NCBI RefSeq assembly: GCF_019049675.1
Contig: NZ_JAFMOW010000060.1
Coordinates: forward strand, 124,001 to 188,000
Source: Rahnella bonaserana
GTDB lineage: Bacteria; Pseudomonadota; Gammaproteobacteria; Enterobacterales; Enterobacteriaceae
Reading direction: 5' to 3'
DNA: 64,000 bases
Shown one piece after another: positions 24,644-33,897 of this stretch. The first letter of the stretch is position 1. Each line of letters opens with the position of its first letter. The translations under genes and the position numbers were made by a program. The notes beneath the pieces were generated by a model. It was not told the origin of the DNA, made no database searches, and worked only from the letters and a program-made list of their open reading frames with translations.

Positions 24644-25063
24644 TCAATCCTCAGCTTCCAGCATTTGCTTAAGTAAACGCACCAGATGTTGCTGATCGTC
24701 AGGAGATAATCTTGCTAAAAACTCGGTATCCACCTGCTCACCGACCGGCTGTGTATTCGCCAGAACGGTTTTTCCCTCTGCGGTCAGCGTAATAAAACGC
24801 CGGCGCTTATCTGCCGGATCGGCCTGACGCACTAACAGCCCGCGTGATTCCAGCCGTGACAACATTTCTGCCAGTGTAGCCTTGCTGCTGATCGCCACAC
24901 CGGTTAGTTGTACCTGTTCAATACCCGGATTTTCAGCAATCGAGCGCAACACGGCGTACTGCGGTTTGGTCAGTTCCGGGATGCATTGCTGCCAGCGTGC
25001 GGTGTGCTGCTGGAATACCTTACGCATTATGTGAAAGGCTTCCTGTCTCAATTGTGTGCTCAT
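24644..25063 (-). CDS. MarR-family transcriptional regulator
   Basis: A 139-residue MarR regulator: TKPQYAVLRSIAENPGIEQVQLTGVAISSKATLAEMLSRLESRGLLVRQADPADKRRRFITLTAEG contains the winged helix with the DxRRR wing. It is divergent from vdcBCD, a layout common for the phenolic-acid-responsive repressors of these decarboxylase operons, so it probably senses a phenolic acid such as a hydroxybenzoate (inference). Confidence 0.88.
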   Translation of the reverse strand: MSTQLRQEAFHIMRKVFQQHTARWQQCIPELTKPQYAVLRSIAENPGIEQVQLTGVAISSKATLAEMLSRLESRGLLVRQADPADKRRRFITLTAEGKTVLANTQPVGEQVDTEFLARLSPDDQQHLVRLLKQMLEAED

Positions 25064-25171
25064 TATCAGTTTCCGCTGTTCTTATAGGTTTCCGGCTATT
25101 TTAGCAACCACTGAGGAATGAATGCGACAGACCATTGCGGTGATTTGAAAAGGAGTATAAGGTAAAAATCA

Positions 25172-25183
25172 TTCGTATACGAA
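25172..25183. promoter_or_regulatory. Palindrome, putative MarR operator upstream of vdcBCD
   Basis: TTCGTATACGAA, a perfect 12-base palindrome about 37 bases before the vdcB start and in the region divergent to the MarR gene. Confidence 0.55.
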
Positions 25184-25219
25184 CAAAATGTTCAAAGTCA
25201 TGATCTGTGTGAGGCTGAA

Positions 25220-25807
25220 ATGAGACTGATTGTAGGGATGACGGGCGCGACGGGTGCGCCGCTGGCGGTGACGCTGTTGCAGGCGTTACGGGATATGGAC
25301 GGGGTGGAAACGCATCTTGTGATGTCGAAATGGGCGAAAACCACGATTGAACTTGAAACGCCGTACACCGCACGGGAAGTCAGTGCGATGGCCGACTTCA
25401 CGCACAATTGCGCCGATCAGGCAGCCACGATTTCTTCAGGCTCATTCAAAACGGACGGCATGATTATCATTCCGTGCAGTATGAAAACGCTGGCGGGTAT
25501 CCGCGCCGGCTATGCCGAAGGGCTGGTCGGTCGCGCGGCAGATGTTGTGCTCAAAGAAAACCGCAAACTGGTGCTGGTTCCGCGTGAAACCCCTCTCAGC
25601 ACCATTCACCTTGAAAACCTGCTCGCACTTTCCCGCATGGGGGCCGCAATCGTGCTGCCGATGCCGGCTTACTACAACCATCCTGAAACCATTCAGGACG
25701 TGACAGACCACATTGTGACCCGCGTGCTCGACCAGTTCGGCCTTGAATATCATCGGGCTAAGCGTTGGGCAGGGTTATCGGCAAAAAGTGACGGTGTCAC
25801 TAATTAA
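25220..25807 (+). CDS. vdcB: UbiX-like flavin prenyltransferase of hydroxyarylic acid decarboxylase (subunit B)
   Basis: A 195-residue UbiX/Pad1-type protein that makes prenylated FMN for the UbiD partner. It opens MRLIVGMTGATGAPLAVTLLQAL (FMN-binding GASG-like loop) and has IIPCSMKTLAGIRAGYAEGL and LVPRETPLSTIHLENLL, all family hallmarks. It is the first gene of the three-gene B-C-D operon known from Klebsiella, pathogenic E. coli, Bacillus and Streptomyces (vdc/ecd/shd). Confidence 0.92.
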   Translation: MRLIVGMTGATGAPLAVTLLQALRDMDGVETHLVMSKWAKTTIELETPYTAREVSAMADFTHNCADQAATISSGSFKTDGMIIIPCSMKTLAGIRAGYAEGLVGRAADVVLKENRKLVLVPRETPLSTIHLENLLALSRMGAAIVLPMPAYYNHPETIQDVTDHIVTRVLDQFGLEYHRAKRWAGLSAKSDGVTN

Positions 25808-25849
25808 TTTCTAAAACGTGTTAAATCTACTACGTACAGGAGAATCGAG

Positions 25850-27280
25850 ATGGCTTTTGATGATCTGCGCAGCTTTATGCGCGCACTGGATGAGAACGGA
25901 CAACTGCTGAAAATCACCGAACAGGTGAAAGCGGAGCCGGATCTGGCCGCGGCGGCGAACGCCACGGGCCGTATCGGCGAGGGCGCACCTGCGCTGTATT
26001 TTGACAATGTGGAAGGGTTTACCGACGCGCGTATTGCTCTAAATACGCTGGGATCCTGGCCTAATCACGCCATTGCAATGGGACTGCCGCCTTCCACGTC
26101 GACCAACGAACAGATTGCCGAATACATCCGCCGCTGGGATACATTTCCGATCACACCTGAGCGCCGTGAAAATCCGGCGTGGGCAGAAAATACCGTCGAC
26201 GGTGAAGACATCAACCTGTTCGACATTCTTCCGCTGTTCCGCCTGAACGATGGCGATGGTGGTTTCTATCTCGACAAAGCCTGTGTAGTGTCCCGCGACC
26301 CGACCGACCCGGACAGCTTCGATAAACAGAATGTCGGCATTTATCGTATGGAAGTGAAGGGCAAACGTAAACTCGGGCTGCAACCGGTACCGATGCACGA
26401 CATTGCGCTGCACTTACATAAAGCGGAAGAACGCGGCGAAGATTTACCGATAGTCATCACGCTGGGTAATGACCCGATCATTACGCTGATGGGCGCAACG
26501 CCGCTGAAATATGACCAGTCGGAATATGAAATGGCGGGCGCATTGCGTCAGGCACCGTATCCGATCGCGACGGCACCGCTGACTGGTTTTGACGTGCCAT
26601 GGGGTTCAGAAGTGATCCTCGAAGGGGTGATTGAAGGACGTAAACGCGAAATCGAAGGGCCGTTCGGCGAATTCACCGGCCATTATTCCGGTGGCCGCAA
26701 CATGACCGTGGTGCGTATTGATAAAGTGTCGTACCGCAACAATCCCATTTTTGAATCCCTCTATCTCGGCATGCCGTGGACCGAAATCGACTATCTGATG
26801 GGGCCGGCCACCTGCGTGCCGCTGTATCAGCAACTTAAAGCCGAATTCCCGGAAGTGCAGGCAGTCAACGCTATGTACACCCACGGTCTGCTGGCGATTA
26901 TCTCCACGAAAAAACGTTACGGCGGTTTTGCCCGTGCCGTGGGGCTGCGCGCAATGACCACTCCGCACGGTCTGGGGTACGTGAAAATGGTGATTATGGT
27001 CGATGAGGACGTGGATCCGTTTAACCTGCCGCAGGTGATGTGGGCGCTTTCTGCCAAGGTGAATCCGGCGGGCGACCTGGTTCAGTTGCCGAATATGTCC
27101 GTGCTGGAACTGGATCCGGGGTCATCTCCGGCGGGGATCACTGACAAACTGATTATTGATGCCACCACGCCGGTCGCGCCGGATAACCGCGGTCATTACA
27201 GCCAGCCGGTACGCGATTTACCGGAAACCAAAGACTGGGTCGCCAAACTCAATTCCATGCTGGACGGGCGCAAAGCCTGA
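25850..27280 (+). CDS. vdcC: UbiD-family non-oxidative hydroxyarylic acid decarboxylase (subunit C)
   Basis: A 476-residue UbiD-type decarboxylase that uses prenylated FMN, Mn and K to remove CO2 from 4-hydroxybenzoate- or vanillate-like acids. Features: MAFDDLRSFMRALDENGQL start, IVITLGNDPIITLMGATPL, EGPFGEFTGHYS with the conserved Glu-rich loop, and MPWTEIDYLMGPATCVPLYQQLK. It is preceded by the UbiX-like gene and followed by the small D subunit. Exact substrate range is not readable from sequence. Confidence 0.92.
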   Translation: MAFDDLRSFMRALDENGQLLKITEQVKAEPDLAAAANATGRIGEGAPALYFDNVEGFTDARIALNTLGSWPNHAIAMGLPPSTSTNEQIAEYIRRWDTFPITPERRENPAWAENTVDGEDINLFDILPLFRLNDGDGGFYLDKACVVSRDPTDPDSFDKQNVGIYRMEVKGKRKLGLQPVPMHDIALHLHKAEERGEDLPIVITLGNDPIITLMGATPLKYDQSEYEMAGALRQAPYPIATAPLTGFDVPWGSEVILEGVIEGRKREIEGPFGEFTGHYSGGRNMTVVRIDKVSYRNNPIFESLYLGMPWTEIDYLMGPATCVPLYQQLKAEFPEVQAVNAMYTHGLLAIISTKKRYGGFARAVGLRAMTTPHGLGYVKMVIMVDEDVDPFNLPQVMWALSAKVNPAGDLVQLPNMSVLELDPGSSPAGITDKLIIDATTPVAPDNRGHYSQPVRDLPETKDWVAKLNSMLDGRKA

Positions 27281-27303
27281 ACATTCATTAAAGATAGTAA
27301 GGA

Positions 27304-27537
27304 GTGATTATGATTTGTCCACGTTGTGCCGATGAGCATATCGAACTGATGGCCGTGTCCCCGGTAAAAGGTGTCTGGACCGTGCATCAGTGCCAGCGTT
27401 GTTTATACACCTGGCGTTCCACCGAGCCGTTACGCCGCACCAGCCGCGAACATTATCCCGAAGCGTTTAAGATGACGCAGGCCGATATCGACAACGCGCC
27501 GATGGTGCCGTCAATCCCGCCACTTCTGGCGGAGTAA
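27304..27537 (+). CDS. vdcD: Hydroxyarylic acid decarboxylase small subunit (subunit D)
   Basis: A 77-residue protein: MICPRCADEHIELMAV and VHQCQRCLYTWRSTEP provide a CPxC/CxxC zinc-ribbon-like pair. This matches the VdcD/EcdD/ShdD subunit found only in reversible non-oxidative decarboxylase operons. AAGGAGTG precedes the ATG, 23 bases after vdcC. Confidence 0.9.
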   Translation: MIMICPRCADEHIELMAVSPVKGVWTVHQCQRCLYTWRSTEPLRRTSREHYPEAFKMTQADIDNAPMVPSIPPLLAE

Positions 27538-27915
27538 TGTGACGTTCTCCTCCCTCTGAAAAGGGGGGGTGAGAAGCTTCATAAGCCGTTTTTACGGGAA
27601 TTCATCTGAACATAAATTTTCTGCGTAAAAACAGTTTAGGTAATCTCTAAGAAAATTCCTGAAATCAATCAGTTAAAATTCTATTTCCCTGAAAACCTCC
27701 TTCTTTTTTCTCCTCAATAGTTGCGCATTTTTGCCAACATAAACTCTGTAAAGGTAGACAGTTGTCGACTTTTCCTCTAAAAGTTCTGCAGTTCTCGCCA
27801 GACAAAACTAGTTTCGAATGGCAAATAATAATTTCTGAATGTTAAAGAGCGGCGAAATGATAACCGCCAGGCATTGAGATTTTACAAACACTACGACACA
27901 CCTTTTGGAGAGTTT
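27538..27915. other. Intergenic region between vdcD and the peptide transporter gene
   Basis: About 380 bases. Near 27549-27578 is a C-rich/G-rich pair (CTCCTCCCTC, then GGGGGGGTGAG) that could end the vdc transcript. The rest is AT-rich and presumably holds the transporter promoter. No gene seen. Confidence 0.4.
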
Positions 27916-29469
27916 ATGCATTCCTCTGATCACAAAAACGAGAGCCGGACGTTCTTCGGTCATCCTTATCCGCTGGGTTCTCTGTTCTTCACAGAAATGT
28001 GGGAGCGGTTCTCGTTTTACGGTATCCGTCCTTTACTGATCCTGTTTATGGCAGCGACGGTGTATGACGGCGGCATGGGACTGGCGCGTGAAAACGCATC
28101 GGCCATCGTCGGTATCTTTGCTGGCTGTATGTATCTGGCGGCGTTGCCGGGCGGATGGCTGGCAGATAACTGGCTGGGACAGCAAAGAGCAGTCTGGTAC
28201 GGCTCGATCCTGATTGCACTGGGTCACCTGTCGATTGCCTTGTCGGCTTTTATGGGCGACAACCTGTTCTTCATCGGCCTGATGTTTATCGTACTGGGTT
28301 CCGGCCTGTTCAAGACCTGTATCTCGGTCATGGTGGGCACGCTGTATAAGAAGGGCGACGCACGCCGTGACGGCGGTTTCTCGCTGTTCTATATGGGCAT
28401 CAACATGGGGTCGTTTATTGCACCGCTGATTTCCGGCTGGCTGATAAAATCGCATGGCTGGCACTGGGGCTTTGGTATCGGTGGTATCGGTATGCTGGTG
28501 GCACTGATTATCTTCCGTGTGTATGCCGTACCGGCAATGAAACGCTATGACAGCGAAGTCGGTCTGGATTCCACCTGGAATAATCCGGTGGCGAAGAAAA
28601 ACGGTGTGGGTGCCTGGTTACTGGCGCTGGCCGTCGGTGTAGCTATTGTCGTGACGCTGATTGCGCAGGGCGTGATCGTCATCAATCCGGTCGCTGTCGC
28701 CAGCGTGCTGGTTTATGTGATTGCGGCTTCCGTCGCTCTGTACTTTATCTACCTGTTCCTGTTCGCCGGACTTAACCGCAAAGAGCGCGCCAGACTGCTG
28801 GTCTGCTTTATCCTGCTGGTTTCCGCCGCGTTCTTCTGGTCTGCGTTCGAGCAAAAACCGACCTCGTTCAACCTGTTTGCGAATGACTACACCAACCGTA
28901 TGATCGGCGATTTTGAAATCCCGGCGGTCTGGTTCCAGTCTATCAATGCATTGTTTATCATCCTGCTGGCACCGGTATTCAGCTGGGCGTGGCCGATGAT
29001 GGCACGTAAAAACATCCGTCCGAGCAGCATCACCAAGTTCATTATCGGTATTTTGTGCGCAGCGGCAGGCTTTGGCCTGATGATGCTGGCGGCGCAGAAC
29101 GTGCTGAACAGCGGCGGCGCAGGTGTTTCACCGTTCTGGCTGGTGGGCAGTATTCTGATGCTAACGCTCGGCGAACTCTGCCTGAGCCCGATTGGGCTTG
29201 CGACCATGACATTACTGGCACCCGAAAGAATGCGCGGTCAGATGATGGGGCTGTGGTTCTGTGCCAGTGCACTGGGTAACCTGGCGGCGGGTCTGATCGG
29301 CGGTCACGTGAAAGCCGATCAGCTGGACATGCTGCCTGATCTCTTCGCGCGTTGTTCCATCGCGTTGCTTATCTGTGCCGCAGTGCTGTTCGTGCTGATT
29401 ATTCCTGTCCGCAGAATGCTGGAAAACGCACAGGCCAGTTCAGAACAGAAACCTGTCACTCACGCCTGA
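27916..29469 (+). CDS. Proton-dependent oligopeptide transporter (POT family)
   Basis: About 517 residues from ATG 27916, with GGAGA upstream (the frame extends to 27874). This inner-membrane MFS protein of the POT/PTR family imports di- and tripeptides with protons. The ExxER motif is present as EMWERFSFYG (Glu27, Glu30, Arg31), followed by GLFKTCISVMVGTLY and SLFYMGINMGSFIAP, and later ALGELCLSPIGLA-like sequence. Fourteen hydrophobic segments are expected. It is a DtpA/DtpB-type paralogue; which one is not certain. An intrinsic terminator follows. Confidence 0.88.
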   Translation: MHSSDHKNESRTFFGHPYPLGSLFFTEMWERFSFYGIRPLLILFMAATVYDGGMGLARENASAIVGIFAGCMYLAALPGGWLADNWLGQQRAVWYGSILIALGHLSIALSAFMGDNLFFIGLMFIVLGSGLFKTCISVMVGTLYKKGDARRDGGFSLFYMGINMGSFIAPLISGWLIKSHGWHWGFGIGGIGMLVALIIFRVYAVPAMKRYDSEVGLDSTWNNPVAKKNGVGAWLLALAVGVAIVVTLIAQGVIVINPVAVASVLVYVIAASVALYFIYLFLFAGLNRKERARLLVCFILLVSAAFFWSAFEQKPTSFNLFANDYTNRMIGDFEIPAVWFQSINALFIILLAPVFSWAWPMMARKNIRPSSITKFIIGILCAAAGFGLMMLAAQNVLNSGGAGVSPFWLVGSILMLTLGELCLSPIGLATMTLLAPERMRGQMMGLWFCASALGNLAAGLIGGHVKADQLDMLPDLFARCSIALLICAAVLFVLIIPVRRMLENAQASSEQKPVTHA

Positions 29470-29520
29470 CGGAAAGTGATGTGATTATCGACCCTTAACC
29501 GGTCGGTGCAGTCAACAGAA

Positions 29521-29554
29521 ATGAGGTGGTCTTCGGACTGCCTCATTTTTTTTT
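29521..29554 (+). terminator. Intrinsic terminator after the peptide transporter gene
   Basis: ATGAGG (29521-29526) pairs with CCTCAT (29541-29546), with inner TC/GA pairing, followed by a run of eight or more T. Confidence 0.8.
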
Positions 29555-29712
29555 GATCATATCCATGTTACCGGTATCACATTAATCAAAAAACATAAGA
29601 AATTTATAACATCTCGCAATTGTGACGGCCTTTTAACCATTCTATAACAAGTCCTCGGGCCACGGACGGACTGACTTTTTTGTGTTTAACCCTACAAAAG
29701 GCAGGACGAAAA

Positions 29713-31092
29713 ATGACTGCGAAGTTATCCGTAAAAGAAAAAATCAGCTACGGTCTGGGGGATATGGCGAGCCATATTGGCCTGGATAACGTGATTATAT
29801 TTTTGACGTTTTATTACACCGATGTTGTGGGATTACCGGCGGTTTTCGTCGGGACAATGTTTCTGGTCGCACGCGTTGCGGATGCGATTGTTGACCCCGC
29901 AATGGGGCTGATTGCCGACCGCACGCAGACCCGTTTTGGTAAGTTTCGCCCCTATATTCTGTGGCTTGCGCTGCCGTTTGGTGCCAGTTGTTTACTGGTT
30001 TATGCGGTGCCTGAATCGCTGTCTTTGGGCGGCAAAATGGTTTACGCCAGCGTCACCTATTGCGTGATGATGCTGATGTATACCGCCATCAACATTCCTT
30101 ACTGCTCGATGGGGGCGATCATTACGCCCGATAATACCCAGCGTATTTCTCTGCAATCTTACCGGTTTTTCCTCGCCACACTTGGCGGCGCGATGTCCAC
30201 TTTCCTGATGATGCCGCTGGCAGAAATGATGGGCGGCGGCAATAAACTCGACGGCTATTTCGGCGCGATGGCCATCATGGCGTCGATTGCCGTGGTGATG
30301 TTCCTGCTGTGTTTTCTCAATACGAAAGAACGTATCAGCGCACCGCCAACGCACGAGAATTTCCTCTCCGATCTGCGCGATTTACTACGAAACGATCAGT
30401 GGCGTGTGGTCGCGGCCCTGATCTTCTTCAACATCTCATTCGGCGTCGTGCGCCTCGGCGCGATGATGTATTACGTCACCTATTATCTCGGCAATGCCAG
30501 CTACTTTATGTGGCTGCTGGCTGCGCACATTATCGGTAAAAGCCTCGGCAGTTTGCTGGTCAAACCGCTGACGCGCAACCGCAGCAAACTGGCGGCGTTC
30601 ACGCTGTGCGCCATTCTGACAGGCGTGCTGAGCATGGCGATATTCTTCGTTCCGGCGTGGATTTCCCTGCTGGTCGGCATGACGTTGCTGGTGTCCACGT
30701 TCTATCAGGTCACGACCACGCTGATGTGGGTGATGATGTCCGACGTGGTGGATTACGGCGAATACAAACAGGGCAAACGCATGGACGGCACGGTGTTCTC
30801 GACCTTGCTGGCGATCCTGAAAATGGGGATGGCGGTGAGCGGGGCCGTCGTTGGCTGGACGCTCGGCATGAGCGGTTACGTGCCGCACGCCGCGCAACAA
30901 AATACCGCCGCGATGCTGTCCATTATCGCGCTGTTCTCACTGGTGCCGGGCGTGTTGTCGATGTTCAGCGCGCTGTCGATGCGCTGGTACAAGCTTAACG
31001 ACGCGACCATGAAACAGATTAATCAGTCCAAAATTTCACGGGAACACGAGCCTGTCCCTCAGGCCACCTTGCATACACAGGAGTCCGCATGA
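29713..31092 (+). CDS. GPH-family sugar:cation symporter
   Basis: About 459 residues from ATG 29713, with AGGACG upstream. A glycoside-pentoside-hexuronide (MelB/YicJ-like) transporter of 12 helices: SYGLGDMASHIGLDNVIIFLTFYYTDVVGL, ADAIVDPAMGLIADRTQTRFGKFRPYILW (cation-site Asp and the conserved loop) and MSDVVDYGEYKQGKRMDGTVFS. Its TGA overlaps the ATG of the GH31 gene (ATGA), so the two are coupled. The arrangement parallels E. coli yicJ-yicI, where the partner is an alpha-xylosidase. Confidence 0.88.
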   Translation: MTAKLSVKEKISYGLGDMASHIGLDNVIIFLTFYYTDVVGLPAVFVGTMFLVARVADAIVDPAMGLIADRTQTRFGKFRPYILWLALPFGASCLLVYAVPESLSLGGKMVYASVTYCVMMLMYTAINIPYCSMGAIITPDNTQRISLQSYRFFLATLGGAMSTFLMMPLAEMMGGGNKLDGYFGAMAIMASIAVVMFLLCFLNTKERISAPPTHENFLSDLRDLLRNDQWRVVAALIFFNISFGVVRLGAMMYYVTYYLGNASYFMWLLAAHIIGKSLGSLLVKPLTRNRSKLAAFTLCAILTGVLSMAIFFVPAWISLLVGMTLLVSTFYQVTTTLMWVMMSDVVDYGEYKQGKRMDGTVFSTLLAILKMGMAVSGAVVGWTLGMSGYVPHAAQQNTAAMLSIIALFSLVPGVLSMFSALSMRWYKLNDATMKQINQSKISREHEPVPQATLHTQESA

Positions 31093-33128
31093 GCGAATTA
31101 ATCGCCGAAAAAAACCGCATCCTCTGGCATTTTGATCAGCAAACGCTGGTGATTGAACCCTGGGGTGAAAACAGTCTGCGCGTGCGCGCCACCTGCCGCC
31201 CTGAACTGAATGAACATCTCTGGGCGTTGCTGCCGCAAACCGAACAGCCGCAAACCGACATCAGCCGCGGCACCGAAACGCTGAGTATCCGCAACGGCAA
31301 CATCACGGCGACGGTGAATATCAAAGGGCAGCTGGCGTTTTATAACCAGCGCGGTGAGCTGATCCTCGAGGAGTTCTGGCGTCAGCGTTCGACGGTCGGT
31401 ATCGGCGCGACGGAGAAAAGTCAGGACAAATACATCAGCGCGCTGAAGATGGATGCCCGCGAATTCAAGGCCATTCCGGGCGGCAAGCATCAGCTCACCG
31501 TGCGTTTTGAGTCGCGCCCCGACGAGAAAATCTACGGCATGGGCCAGTATCAGCAGAGCTGTCTGGATCTGAAAGGCTGCACGCTGGAACTGGCGCAGCG
31601 CAACTCGCAGGCCAGCGTACCCTTTATGCTCTCGAGCCTTGGCTACGGGATGCTGTGGAACAATCCGGCAATTGGCGAGGCGACGTTCGGTAAGAACATC
31701 ACCCGCTGGGAAGCGCAGGTTACTGAGCAGATGGATTACTGGATAACCGCCGGTGACACACCGGCTGACATCATGCATCAGTACGGTTGCGCGACCGGTA
31801 CTGCGCCGTTAATGCCGGAATACGCCACCGGTTTCTGGCAGTGCAAACTGCGTTACCGCACCCAGCAGGAAGTGCTGGACGTGGCGCGGGAATACAAACG
31901 CCGTAATTTGCCAATTTCAGTGATTGTCATCGATTTCTTCCACTGGCCGAATCAGGGCACCTGGTGTTTTGATCCCGTGGACTGGCCGGATCCGAAAGCG
32001 ATGGTCGCGGAGCTTAAATCGCTGGGCATCGAAACGATGGTGTCCGTGTGGCCGACGGTGGACAGCCGTACAGACAACTATAAAGAGATGAAATCCAAAG
32101 GTTATCTGGTGAATACCGATCGCGGGGTGTCAGTGAATCTGGATTTCCTCGGCAACTGCACGTTCTTCGATGCGACCCATCCCGGTGCGCGTCAGTTTGT
32201 CTGGGAAAAAGTGAAGCAAAACTATTACGACCTGGGGATCCGCACCTTCTGGCTGGACGAAGCCGAGCCGGAATACCGCGCCTATGATTTTGATAACTAT
32301 CGCTATCATTTAGGACCGGTGCTGGAGGTTGGGAACATCTATCCGCAGAAGTTTGCACAAGGTTTTTACGACGGCCTGCAACAGGAAGGCGAACACGAAA
32401 TCGTCAATCTGGTGCGCTGCGCCTGGGCTGGCAGTCAGCGTTACGGCGTGCTGGCGTGGTCGGGTGATATCCATTCTTCCTTCCACGCGCTGCGTAATCA
32501 GATCGCCGCCGGACTGAACATGGGGCTGGCGGGGATCCCGTGGTGGACGACAGATATCGGCGGTTTCCAGGGTGGTAATGTGAACGATCCGGCGTTTCAG
32601 GAACTGCTGATCCGCTGGTTCCAGTGGGGCGTATTCTGTCCGGTGATGCGTCTGCACGGCTACCGTGAGCCGCAGATCCAGCCCTCAGAACCGTGGCGTG
32701 ACGGTATCGCGCAGTGCAACAGCGGCGCACCGAATGAGGTCTGGAGCTACGGCGAAGAGAATTACCAGCTGATGAAAAGCGGCCTGTTCCTGCGCGAAAA
32801 ACTGCGTCCTTACATCAGCCGCGTCATGCAGCAAGCCCACGAAAATGGCGATCCGGCGATGCGCACGATGTTCTACCAGTATCCGCATCAGCCCGAAAGC
32901 TGGCAGGTTGAAGACCAGTACATGCTTGGCGCCGACATTCTGGTTGCGCCGGTCCTCTACGCGGGTCTGCGGGAGAGGGAAGTGTGGTTACCGGCAGGGG
33001 ACATTTGGGTGGCGCTCAATGGTGAACGCTATGAAGGTGGAAGGGCGATTACGGTCGCCGCGCCAATGAGTGAAATCCCGGTGTTTGTGCGGGAGGGTAC
33101 GAAGGTGAAAGCAGAACTTGGTATTTGA
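31089..33128 (+). CDS. Glycoside hydrolase family 31 (alpha-xylosidase/alpha-glucosidase)
   Basis: A 679-residue GH31 enzyme, cytosolic with no signal peptide. Catalytic residues: nucleophile Asp390 in TFWLDEAEPE and acid/base Asp460 in LAWSGDIHSSF; other landmarks are ATGFWQCKLRYRTQQEVLDVAREYKRR and HGYREPQ. It is shorter than E. coli YicI (772 residues). It is coupled to the GPH symporter, so it probably cleaves an imported alpha-xyloside or alpha-glucoside. Which one is not determined. Confidence 0.88.
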   Translation: MSELIAEKNRILWHFDQQTLVIEPWGENSLRVRATCRPELNEHLWALLPQTEQPQTDISRGTETLSIRNGNITATVNIKGQLAFYNQRGELILEEFWRQRSTVGIGATEKSQDKYISALKMDAREFKAIPGGKHQLTVRFESRPDEKIYGMGQYQQSCLDLKGCTLELAQRNSQASVPFMLSSLGYGMLWNNPAIGEATFGKNITRWEAQVTEQMDYWITAGDTPADIMHQYGCATGTAPLMPEYATGFWQCKLRYRTQQEVLDVAREYKRRNLPISVIVIDFFHWPNQGTWCFDPVDWPDPKAMVAELKSLGIETMVSVWPTVDSRTDNYKEMKSKGYLVNTDRGVSVNLDFLGNCTFFDATHPGARQFVWEKVKQNYYDLGIRTFWLDEAEPEYRAYDFDNYRYHLGPVLEVGNIYPQKFAQGFYDGLQQEGEHEIVNLVRCAWAGSQRYGVLAWSGDIHSSFHALRNQIAAGLNMGLAGIPWWTTDIGGFQGGNVNDPAFQELLIRWFQWGVFCPVMRLHGYREPQIQPSEPWRDGIAQCNSGAPNEVWSYGEENYQLMKSGLFLREKLRPYISRVMQQAHENGDPAMRTMFYQYPHQPESWQVEDQYMLGADILVAPVLYAGLREREVWLPAGDIWVALNGERYEGGRAITVAAPMSEIPVFVREGTKVKAELGI

Positions 33129-33132
33129 CCTG

Positions 33133-33264
33133 CTCCTCTCCCTGCGAAGGGGGAGGCGGGGAGGGGGTTTAGCAGACAACACCCATCTTCGTATACACTC
33201 TGACCTTAGTTTTTGACCTTAATACCCCACCCCACCCCAACCCTCCCCTTCGCAGGGGAGGGAG
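33133..33264. repeat. Imperfect inverted-repeat element downstream of the GH31 gene
   Basis: A left arm at 33133-33170 (CTCCTCTCCCTGCGAAGGGG and onward) and a right arm at 33221-33264 are near-complementary, about 40 bases each around 50 bases of spacer. Each arm is also a self-contained hairpin (CCTCCCCTTCGCAGGGGAGG type). This resembles intergenic REP/MITE-like elements and may also act as a terminator. Confidence 0.6.
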
Positions 33265-33372
33265 TTAACCCAATCCCCCAGTTATCACAAAACTGTTAAC
33301 TCTCCGCGAGGATTCCGTAATCCCTCCCCTTGTAGTCTGATGCCATCGACAGTAACCGGACCGGTGGCAATA

Positions 33373-33879
33373 ATGATTAACAGACGCAATTTCCTGCTGG
33401 GCAGCAGTGCGGTTTCCGCGGTCGCTGTGATGGGGCTGCTCCCGACGTTTTTCCCGCGTAAAGCGGATGCACAGGCGAAAGCCGAAACGTTTGAATTTAC
33501 CCTGACCGATGAGCAATGGCATCAGAAGCTGAACGATGACCAGTACCACATTTTGCGCGAGGCAGGTACCGAACGGCCTTATTCCAGCCCGCTAAATAAC
33601 GAACATCGGGCGGGCGAGTTTGCCTGTGCGGGGTGCAATCTTCCTCTCTTTTCCTCAGCGACCAAATTCGACAGCCATACAGGCTGGCCGAGTTTCTGGA
33701 AGCCGTTACCCAATGCCGCGCTGACCAGCCGGGATACCTCGTTTGGCATGGTGCGCGATGAGGTGCATTGCCGCCGCTGCGGCGGGCATCTGGGACACGT
33801 ATTTGATGACGGCCCGCAGCCGACCGGCCTGCGTTATTGCATGAACGGGCTGGCAATGACGTTCACTCCGAAAGCTTAA
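33373..33879 (+). CDS. msrB: Exported peptide-methionine (R)-S-oxide reductase MsrB (Tat signal)
   Basis: About 168 residues from ATG 33373. The N-terminus MINRRNFLLGSSAVSAVAVMG is a twin-arginine signal, so export as a folded protein is predicted. The mature domain has the zinc cysteines CAGC and CRRC, FDSHTGWPSFWKPL, HLGHVFDDGP and the catalytic Cys in GLRYCMNGLAM. It reduces methionine-R-sulfoxide. It is followed after 18 bases by msrA, also exported. Confidence 0.9.
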   Translation: MINRRNFLLGSSAVSAVAVMGLLPTFFPRKADAQAKAETFEFTLTDEQWHQKLNDDQYHILREAGTERPYSSPLNNEHRAGEFACAGCNLPLFSSATKFDSHTGWPSFWKPLPNAALTSRDTSFGMVRDEVHCRRCGGHLGHVFDDGPQPTGLRYCMNGLAMTFTPKA

Positions 33880-33897
33880 TCAGTCAGGACATTCATA

